DNA of 64,000 nt from Mytilus californianus (taxonomy: Eukaryota > Mollusca > Bivalvia > Mytilida > Mytilidae): the NCBI RefSeq assembly GCF_021869535.1, contig NW_026262668.1, forward strand, positions 68,469,558-68,533,557, given 5' to 3'. This document shows positions 55,597 through 64,000 of the stretch, piece after piece. Every line of letters begins with the position of its first letter. The stretch's first letter is position 1. The position numbers were made by a program, and so were the translations under genes. Below the pieces are notes generated by a model. That model did no database searches. It was not told where the DNA came from and saw only the letters and a list, made by a program, of their open reading frames with translations.

Positions 55597-56325
55597 GTCA
55601 AATGCGTTTTGTTAAAATATACTTTTTCACTTTTTTTGTCTTTTGGAAAATGTTGTTGGTGCTGTATTCAGACCCCTCAACCAAGAAATTTGTTTTGCAT
55701 GCACACGTATAAAAATTGCGGTTTTTATCCAACGCAATCATAGGTTTGAACGTTGTATTCAATTTAGACTTGTTTATATTTTTTCGTTTGGGCTTGTATT
55801 ATATTTGCCTTCGGGTTTATATGATCCGTTCATCCTATTTCGACTCTTTCAAAATTCAAGAGTCTATCCTAAATTGAGGTAAATTATCTGGCCTTCCAAA
55901 TACCGTTTCGATTCATACCATCACTGAAGAGACATTAATTGTCGAAATCCGGATATGGTGTACAAATTTTTGCACCTCATGTTTGCGGTATACCATCTTT
56001 TCCGCAGGTTTATTGTTTTCTGTTTGGTAATAAATTATTATAAGATCCATTTTGTTACATCTGGTGATCCGTTTATTTGGCAATCGCCAATGGCAGTCAG
56101 CAGGGTTTAAGAACATCAGTTGTTCGACCTGCTGGTCAAATGCGTTTTGTTAAAATATACTTTTTCACTTTTTTGGTCTTTTGGAAAATGTTGTTTGTGC
56201 TGTATTTAGACTCCTCTACCAAGAAATTTGTTTTGCATGCACACGTATAAAAATTGCGGTTTTTATCCAACGCAATCATAGGATTGAACGTTGTTTTCAA
56301 TTTAAACTTGTTTATATATATATAT
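55597..56325 (+). mobile_element. Retrozyme-like or pseudo-LTR unit, period about 538 bp
   Basis: 55597-55790 and 56135-56325 are direct copies ('gtcaaatgcgttttgttaaa', 'ttggaaaatgttgtt', 'ttgcatgcacacg', 'aacgcaatcatagg'). They bracket about 345 bp that hold a hammerhead motif (next entry), 'gaggtaaattatctggcc' and 'ggcaatcgccaatggcag'. One unit and a third of a tandem is what remains of head-to-tail copies that a hammerhead can cut to monomers. No protein is encoded. Relatives form the inverted array at 31960-32640. Confidence 0.7.
55917..55960 (+). ncRNA. Hammerhead ribozyme, class 3, all core positions kept
   Basis: Stem I CATCA (55919-55923) pairs with TGGTG (55956-55960). Box 1 CTGAAGA is at 55924-55930. 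Stem II GAC/GTC (55931-55933 with 55941-55943) closes a 7-base loop. GAAA lies at 55944-55947. Stem III is ATC-CG-GAT (55947-55954) and the cleavage triplet ATA ends at 55955. Every invariant base of the hammerhead core is present. The tiny stem III is the hallmark of PLE and retrozyme hammerheads, which tend to cut as dimers. Activity is inferred, not shown. Confidence 0.65.
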
Positions 56326-56358
56326 AGATTGCCTAACAATGTAATTTTAACACACTGT

Positions 56359-56606
56359 TTAGTATGTAAATATAAGAATGTTTAAAATATTTACAAAATG
56401 ATGAAAATAAACGCAATATTTCGCTAGCCTAACTAGCTTTATCAAGCGTGTATCTATCCAGGTGAAATCGGAAGTAGATGATAAGAAACTTTTGCAGCTC
56501 AATGAGGAATTTTTGAATCCACCAACTCCACACTTTAGAACCTGATGGTCAACTACCAATTTTGTAAAAATCTTAAACTTCATCCAAATTATATATTATT
56601 TCCAAG
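56359..56606 (-). repeat. PLE-linked tail with a degenerate fourth hammerhead-like motif
   Basis: On the minus strand 56450-56409 reads stem I ACGC, TTGATAA, stem II GCTAG/CTAGC (five perfect pairs), GAAA, a two-pair stem III, and GCGT closing stem I. C3 and G8 are mutated. It belongs to the same strand as the adjacent PLE fragment. The 74-codon minus frame here is translated repeat. Confidence 0.5.
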
Positions 56607-57810
56607 CAGACTGAATGAATTCTGCTTCATACGAGTACAAAAACAAATCGGCCAGTAGGGGTGCACAATTAGTACCCATTGGAATACCGACTGTCTGTTG
56701 AAATATAAATCCTCCAAACTCAACAAATATATTGTCGATCAAAAATGAGCATTTTGATAATATCTTCAGTATATTTTCTGGTAGATTCAGTGTGGTTCTT
56801 CACAAAATATGAATTATTGTAACCCAAAACAAGAAATTTGTATCTACGACTCCCATTTTTATAGAAAAGGCTCTGTTTAATGAGATGGTGAAGTCGATCT
56901 TTCAATTGAGCATGGGGAATAGTAGTGTAAAGAGTAGAAAAATCAAAAGTCTTCATGTTGCTGCAAAATTGCAAAGACTGTGATCGAAGATTAAGCAGTA
57001 GATCTTTCGAATCTTTGAGAATCCACATCTGGTTAACACCACTGGTAGAATATATCTCATCACAATATTTTTGAAGCCCATCTTTAACTGTAGAAAGAAT
57101 AGTAGTCAGTACTTTAGAAAGATGTTTAGTCGAACATTTTGATGACCCAGCTATGTAGCGTTCTTTATAAGGAGTTTTGTGAAGTTTAGGTATCCAGTAT
57201 AATGATGGTAAATTTTCTTCCTTTTCTTTGATGTTGATACCAAAAGAAAGAAGCACAGATTTGTGATTTTGTAAAATTTCGTCCTTGGTAAATGATGTTA
57301 AAGAAAATGTAGGATTACCAGTAGTTCTATTTATTCCAAGCTCTGTTGTGAGACATTGCAAATAATGGTTTTACATATGAAGACAATATTATCTGCTGGA
57401 ACAACGACATATTTGTCATGCAAAGAGGATAAAGCATCCAGAACATCCGGATTCTTGAAAGGGTTAGTAACTCTTGTGCTAATAGTCCATCGTAGTTTTT
57501 GAATGCGCTTCTGAATGCATGATAGAATAGCTTTGATCCATTCAGACAAAGTGTCCAGTTCTGGTTCGTCTGGTTCGCGCTTTACCCATTTTCTTGCATA
57601 GTCCTCAACTGCATCTATCAGTAACCTGAAGTTCTTTTTCCAGTTGATGGGCTGGGGAATTCTATATTTTGGTCCCTTGGCTAACAACTCTCTTAGTTGT
57701 TCATTGGTAACGATGCCAAGGTCGCCAGTAATAACATGACCCGCTGGACTATAATTGTATTGCGACGATGCACATGAGCAATCCGGAGGCTTAGATTTCA
57801 CATCTTTGAG
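56607..57810 (-). pseudogene. Penelope-like element type 3 reverse transcriptase, minus-strand copy
   Basis: From 57801: 'GHVITGDLGIVTNEQLRELLAKGPKYRIPQPINWK', 'LHDKYVVVPAD', then after a frameshift near 57350 'ELGINRTTGNPTFSLTSFTKDEIL', 'LPSLYWIPKLHKTPYKERYIAGSSKCSTKHLSK', 'FDFSTLYTTIPH' (motif A), and after a stop near 56720 'QTVGIPMGTNCAPLLADLF' (motif B) to an abrupt end at 56607. The codons for 'KAS' after 'VPAD' are missing in both copies or frames. Motif C and the C-terminus are lost. It is closest to 50755-52600, in opposite orientation. Confidence 0.85.
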
Positions 57811-57864
57811 GTTAAAGGCCTCATATGTAAAATTTACGAAGGGATGATTTCAACTCCACCATTT

Positions 57865-58200
57865 GGAGATGCGGACGCACGAAATTTAAAAAGTTTTATT
57901 TTCATTTACCAGCACTGGGTCGATAGCACTGTTTGGGGACAGTGTGTTGTCAGCCCAGTAGTCAGTGCTTCGGTACTGACATGAGGTATTATATACTTTT
58001 CTAGAACTTCCCCGTTATGAAATTACTAAGAATCTTAAGGTTCAACTCCTTTTTCTTGGCTATTCTTGTTATGTCACTTTTGGAAGTATAGCGCCTAATA
58101 TTTCATAGTGATTATACATAATTGGCTTTCAAATGTTTGGGTTTGAGCGTTCCTGGTGAAAATGAATCAAGTACCGCGGTTCGGACGCACGAAATTTATA
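57865..58200 (+). mobile_element. Second retrozyme-like unit, about 307 bp between class 2 ends
   Basis: 'cggacgcacgaaattta' occurs at 57872 and again at 58179, and the later copy is preceded by a worn class 2 hammerhead ('gagcgttc', CTGGTGA, 'ggttc'). Between them is the pseudo-LTR phrase 'actgggtcgatagcactg...cagcccagtagtcagtgc'. Two identical post-cleavage ends one monomer apart are expected for tandem hammerhead-bounded units. Confidence 0.5.
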
Positions 58201-59065
58201 AAGTGTTAAAATATCATTTCAAGGACTTTCTACATTTGGCACAATTATCCCTTCCGACAACATCGATTAACACTGGAATCGATTTGATCAAATTTTCATT
58301 GTCTATGTTGCTTTACTGATTCTAACTAAGCCCTATATCTATAACTACCTTAAACTTACCTACTTCGAGTGTACGGAATGGTGCAGTAGGCGTAAAAGGC
58401 ATCGGTTCGAGATGAGGTAGTTTTCAAAAATTTTCACGAATAGACTTGATAGGGCTTGATAAGGGATTCTGAGGGCGGCCAACTCAGAAAATAGCTCCGG
58501 ACACAGAACCCCAAAAGGGATTAGTAGCTCAACATATTATACACTGACCTGTATTGCTGGTCGACATGTGTTTGAATTCGACTGAATGAAACTCTTTTCT
58601 TCTTTCTTGGCGTCTGTTAGTTCGGATTTCGTAAATGAACTTATGGAGGAACGACAAAGACAGCATCTTTCCTTTTCACTATTTAAAAGCCATCCACGAG
58701 CACAATTTTTATGGAATTCTGGACATAAAATGATAGAATAGTAAATTTAAATAGTCATGATATACTTTTTAAATGTATACATCAATCGAAATAAAATTTT
58801 AAATGTCAATTGAGAAAGCATATTACTTTGCAGAAAATGTACAAGGCAAACAAACCTGTATTTATGATAACTATATAATACGAATATTTTAAGGCACAAC
58901 TTTGAGAATATGCCAAATCGTTTTTAAATATTAAATCGTTAACGCCAAAATTTTTAATTTACAGGAACAATCAGCCATTTTGACTGTTGTTTTAATTAAC
59001 GCAAATAAGTGGCAAATATTTCATGCTGGACTAGAACAAAACTTTTTATAGGTAGGTTTTGAATT
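58201..59065. other. No gene seen
   Basis: AT-rich. 'gatagggcttgataagggattctgagggcggcc' style text near 58450 was not recognised. Confidence 0.4.
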
Positions 59066-59479
59066 ATGGTCGATCTGGATGAAGGACGGAAATTTCGACT
59101 GCCTTTGGAAAACCCAAGATATCTTTTGGAAACTGACAGAAATATTGCCTTACAACAGGTCACCGACGAACGTTAAACATGCAGAGAGTGTAACATTCTC
59201 TCTTTACACAATGATACAATTAAAACGCCTAATTTTGAAAGGACATGGCTGTGTATTTATACATTCTGCACAACCAAACGGACTTTAGTTGAGTTGTACT
59301 GCCAAATGGGAAAAATGTTTGTCATATTGCTATACCCCCAGATAACTCTTTGGGTATTTTAATAGCCAAAACAGCCTGATATATAAAATAGTTGTGACTT
59401 ATATTGTATAATTACTCTTTATTCTAGAATAACAGTCCTTAATTTCTTAAAATAGTTCACATAGTGATGATACCTTGTA
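59066..59479 (+). repeat. SINE-like fragment and flanking AT-rich DNA
   Basis: 59075-59285 follows the SINE-like order: 'gacggaaatttcgactgcc', 'ttacaacaggtcaccgac', 'acgttaaacatgcagagag', 'ggctgtgtatttatac'. The 69-codon frame is translated repeat. Confidence 0.5.
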
Positions 59480-60288
59480 CGCCTGTGTAAGAACAAGAAG
59501 CTCCCAAGAGCCTGAATCGCTCACCTGGTACAAAATATGCCATTTTTATATTTATTGTTTTCCTTCATTGCAATCAGTTATGTTTGCTTATTTGTTGATC
59601 TTATTTAATGGCATTTTTGTTAGTCTAGTATTGATAATCATTTTTACTGTTTACAGTTTAAAGTCTTTTGAAGTTTTTGGGATACGAAAGACGTCATCTA
59701 ATGGCAATAAATCCTATAACTAGTGTACGTGACAATTTGACCATGTTGGCTGTTCTGTTTTGCTTTTTAAAGTTTCTCTCTTACTTTCATAGTTTTTGAC
59801 AAAAATGCAAAAAGTGATAAAAATCATCATTCAGAAGAAATAACTTCCATAAGGAGTCGAATGACAATTTCGGTCATAACGACTGATAATAGTTTGTGCT
59901 GAAACTACAAAAATGGGGAAAATCATCTGTTAAGGCAATAACTCCTCTCCGTGTTAATTGACTATTTCGAACATGTTGACTTATTTATAGAGATCTTATT
60001 TTGCTGAACATATTTGCTATATATTGTTGCTCTCTATCTATCTTTGTTTGTGAAAAAAATTTCCTAAATTGGTAAAAATGGTCATTCAAAGGCAATAACA
60101 CTTTTAAAATATGAGTAGGTTGGCAATTTCGGCCATGTTGACTTAATTGTAGATTTTATTGTGCTTTAGATTTTCGTTAATTATATCTATAATGGCTTCT
60201 GCAAAAGATAAAACCATTTTTCAAGAGCAATAACTGCTATAAGCGGTCATTTGACAATTTTGGCCAAGATGATGGTATATATGATGAG
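59480..60288 (+). repeat. Dispersed mollusc repeat ('ggcaataact' family), fuller copy
   Basis: Opens with 'caagaagctcccaagagcc' and 'tcgctcacctgg', continues through 'atggcaataaatcctataac' and then the same text as 1-515. It shows the head of the repeat that is cut off at the window start in copy A. Confidence 0.6.
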
Positions 60289-63200
60289 TTCATTTACAAC
60301 CACTGGGTCGATGCCAATGCTGGTGGAGGTTTCCTCCCCGAAGGTATCATCAGCCCAGTAGTCAGCACTTCTGTGTTGATATGAATTATCATTGTTATGG
60401 TCAAAATTTAAAAATTAACTGTTTACAAAACATTGAATTTTTCGAAATACAAGGAATGTTCTACCCCATGAAAAGACAACCTTAGCTGTATTTGGCAAAA
60501 CCTTTCGGAATTTTGTGTCCTCAATGCTCTTCAACTTCGTACTTTATTTGGCTTTTTAAATCGTTTTGGTTCGAGCATCACTGATAAATCTTTTGTAGAC
60601 GAAACGCGCTTCTTTGGTACAAATTTTAAGCCTGGTATCTCTGATGAGTGTACTTACAGTTTCTGTAAAAAACACAAACAATGACAATAACTCGTATATG
60701 GGGTAAACAAAAGTATAAAAAAAATCAAAGGGGAAGTCCATACAAACTGACAAAATCAAACGTTATCAACCAACGGAACGAATGGAAAACAACTTTCATA
60801 TTATAGACATGGCACAGGCATTTTCCGAAGAAAATGGTTGATTAAACCTGGTTTTATATCTAGCTAAACTTTCTACTTGTATGACATTTGTTTATAGTTC
60901 CGTTTTTTTGACAACATTGGTTGAGCAACCCAAACAGGCATAATAAGTTAATGTGATAATAATTGGGACATTCAAACTAATAAGTCGAAAATAAACTGAC
61001 AACTTAATGGCAAAAAAATAAAAAGACCAAAAGACAAACATCAATATACAAAACTTAACATAGAAAAACTAAAGATTGTAAACATACATCATAGACATAC
61101 AACACAACTGACTAAAAAATTCAAACAAACATGTAGTTGATAGTAAATCTGACAAAGACGCCAACAAAAAGGTTTTTTTAGTTGATAGTAAATTGACACA
61201 GACGCCAATAAAAAAAATTTGTAGTTGATAGTACAATCCACATATAGTATACACTTTCTCGATAAAGAAATATAAATGCAAGGGGAAAAAATGGAAACAA
61301 CACTGTAAAATCATCTTGCGTCTAAATCTCACCTCAGGACCCACTTGCATCAGGAACGCCCAAAGTAAAAACCCGATAGCTGGATGTATAAATACCGAGA
61401 GTCACGCAAGGAATTATTCTACCAAAAGGAACATAATAGCACGAATACAAATAAAGGGAAAACTGTTTGTAAATACAAAATGTACAAAGATACACAACTT
61501 CAGTACCAAGAATTCTTCCATGTTGACTTGTATATCATATATTGTTGAACATTTTTACTGTCAAAAGATTATCTCGATCAGCTAGAGTTTTATTCTTTAT
61601 TCTTTATTGAAAAGGCACTTTACGCCCATATGGGCCAATGGCTTACAAACATTATACATGATATACATATAATACAGTAAAACAATGAAAATAAACAATA
61701 CAGACACTTTCTACAAAAGGGTAAAAATAATTATTTAAAGGCAATAACTCGTTTTTAGGGTCATTTGACGATTTCTGCCTAATATGATTTAATGTAGATC
61801 TTATGGTTGTGGTCGTTTTTATTGTTTAAAAAATCTCTATATTTGTTATAGTTTTGAAGATAATAACCAAAATTTTCCAAATTTGAAAAAAATAATATTT
61901 CAGAGACAATAACTCCAAAATTGATTGTCCGATTTTTCTGGAAATTTTGCAAGACCTAGTCCTTGACCTGCTGATCAATCTTATACTATGTCAGATTTTC
62001 TGTAACTGCTTTAGTTTTTGAGATATAAGCCCAAAACTTTGAATTTTCCACCTGTTCTATTTTTAGAAACAGTGGCCATGAGTGTGTATGGATCAAATCC
62101 CTAGATACAGTTTTTAAACTAGATACCCTAAAGAACATCCAGGTTAAGTTGGGTAACATTTTGGTCTAATAGTTTCGAGGCAAAGATTTATTAATAGTTT
62201 ACGACAACGGACAAATGGACGCCAAGTGATGGCAACAGCTTCATGGCATTTTCGGCAAGGTGAGCTAAAAATCGTACTGGTTTGGGGAATGAACAACAGC
62301 TCGTAGTAATCACATGCAACGTTGAATAGAATTTGCGCGTTGCAACTTACGCCGCCGGATACAGTTTTTAAAAATGCAAAAGATACCAAAGGGATATTCA
62401 AACTCATAAGTCGAATACAAACTGACAATGCCATGGCAAAAAACGAAAAACGACGAAAAGACAAACAACAGTACACAAAACACAACATAGAAAACTAAAG
62501 ACTAAGCAACACGAACCCCACCAAAAACCGGGGTGATCTCGGGTGCGCCATAAGGATGAGCAGATTCTGCTCCACATGTGGTACCCGTCGTAATGCTCAT
62601 GTAAGTTTAAACCTGGTGATAAGTCTAATTCGGAAGGTCACATTCGAAGAAAGGAGGAAGGGATTGTGGTTACAACAATTTGAACATATCCGTCGTCATC
62701 TGTGAAACAGCTTTTCCATAACCAACTCGTGATGGCGTCCGTAAAATTTTCGAAGGGATGATTTTAACTTTACCATTTGGAACTCGTGGTTCAATAGCTT
62801 CCTTGCAACCTTTTCTTATGACATAGCATTTAGTTGCTTATATTGAATTCAGAGTTTACTAGAACCTAAAGAACAGCAGCAAGTAAAAAAGTTAAAATAA
62901 ATATTCAAACAACAATTCAAAATTTCATACTGTCCTAAATGTCATAAAGTATATAAACTAATTATAGTTCCTAACATTTTTATCGGACCATATAAAGTTT
63001 TGACCAAATATCCCGGATTGTTCTGCAACATTATTACTTTCGGAGTAATGTTTAAATGTACGCAATACTTCTCAAATTCACTACGCTCTATTCCTTCATC
63101 TTATTAAATGAGCACATCCTATCTTTTAAGAAACAATAATTCGCTTAAACAGTAAAGTGCTCAGTTTGTCTCTGATGCGTACAAGGTATCATTATGTACG

Positions 63201-64000
63201 AAGGATACCTGTACCGCTTTAATTACATACACACGACATGTGTATCTATAATATTTTTTTCATAATGTAAACTCTAATGTAAACAAAAGACAAAAGTTTC
63301 TTTAGCCAGATCATTACATTTGGGAGGATAAAAATCAAAACGGGACCTAAGCAGAATAGCTAATAGCGTCATAGTTCATGGTTGTAACTAAGTTTTATTT
63401 CAATTCATTACATAATTTTATTTAGTGAAGTTTCAATAAAAATGTATGGTTTAATCATTCAAATGAAGTACCAAAAGCGCATTTTTTTTAGGTGGATGGT
63501 ATCATCGGCAACTATCAATCCACTTGCAATAGAGTAGCAAAAGTAATATTTGTATTTAGAAATTATAAAATTGCTCTTGCTTCATATCAAAGACACGATA
63601 TATCTAAAAGTGTAGCTCCGCCGCTGCTGTTTGCAGAACATCCACTACCAAATATTTGATGCATTTTTAAGAAAATACAAAATTAAAGAAAGACAAATTC
63701 AATATCCACTACACAGTTTATTCCATGTGTATTCACTAATTCTTCCACTCAATGCATTTTTTCATATGCTTTCATTTTATAGTTAGGTATTATTAGTCGA
63801 TTCTGGAACCCATACATTATGTCAACTTTCCATAATGCAACAGTTCCATAGGAAATGGTTTTATTTTGACGTTAGAATAGCTGTATCAAACTTTAAGCGC
63901 AGCTTCATTTTGTTGATTTTATAAATTAAAAATCTGTGTTAGTTTATTTCAAAGGCGGCCAAATTTGTCTCTGTGACAGCCTTAACCATATTTATTCACA
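59774..64000. repeat. Long direct repeat, copy B (right edge cut by the window)
   Basis: Matches 1-4226 to the last base of the window. Sub-features repeat in order: pseudo-LTR unit 60289-60673 with CTGATAA at 60581-60587, minus-strand repeat 60711-61078, short tandem repeat 61131-61238, mollusc repeat right half, and PLE type 2 fragment 62374-62824. Examples of differences: a missing G near 59935, an extra A near 60473, T to C in 'gagttcattt' near 60289. Confidence 0.95.

Noticed and set aside
59774-64000. Terminal repeats of one giant retroelement spanning the window
   Set aside because: No single polymerase spans the interior, elements lie on both strands with very different ages, and the repeat runs past the edge; duplication or haplotype artefact is simpler.

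Overview
The window is animal nuclear DNA, AT-rich and intron/intergene-like. It is most probably from a marine bivalve of the mussel genus Mytilus. The basis is a set of dispersed repeats that I recognise from memory as abundant in mussel sequence: the roughly 270-base repeat at 52118-52388, the tails reading 'gccgtacggtgacctatag', the 'gacgttaagcaaccaacaatc' ends, and the 'ggtcaaggtca' satellite. There are no operons or bacterial features. I see one likely cellular coding exon: a double hotdog thioesterase-like terminal exon on the minus strand at 13150-13931. Almost everything else is mobile or repeated DNA, much of it nested.

Layout. Positions 1-4226 and 59774-64000 are the same sequence in direct orientation, about 99.4% identical by eye, offset by 59.77 kb, and both run off the window edge. 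From 4.2 to 24.5 kb lie a 55-bp minisatellite, 5'-truncated Penelope-like element (PLE) tails, several small inverted-repeat elements (TTAA-flanked at 9240-9832 and 21593-22211, TAA-flanked at 19926-21562, a 66-bp element at 19208-19273) and the hotdog exon. From 24.7 to 30.7 kb a satellite with a period near 147 bp is present as two blocks. Between them sit an unrecognised charged ORF, a second PLE type, a 1.9-kb foldback element and a frameshifted Crypton-type tyrosine recombinase. From 36.7 to 40.3 kb there is an apparently uninterrupted DIRS/Ngaro-type reverse transcriptase-RNase H plus tyrosine recombinase pair, followed by a 67-bp minisatellite. From 43 to 58 kb there are several broken PLE reverse transcriptases on both strands and a complete but dead Tc1-type transposon (48658-50253).

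The most interesting signal is a set of hammerhead-ribozyme-like motifs (CUGANGA / stem II / GAAA / very short stem III / NUH / stem I). They lie downstream of PLE reverse transcriptase remnants or inside short repeated units. The best one, at 55917-55960, keeps every core position I can check and sits in a unit repeated directly with a period of about 538 bp, as expected for a PLE pseudo-LTR or a retrozyme. At 47284-48482 two hammerhead-like motifs flank an internally deleted PLE. Hammerheads in PLEs and retrozymes are known in animals; these copies and their variants may not have been described.

All calls come from reading the sequence, with no database search. Repeat family names rest on structure and memory. 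Boundaries are approximate unless a target-site duplication is stated.
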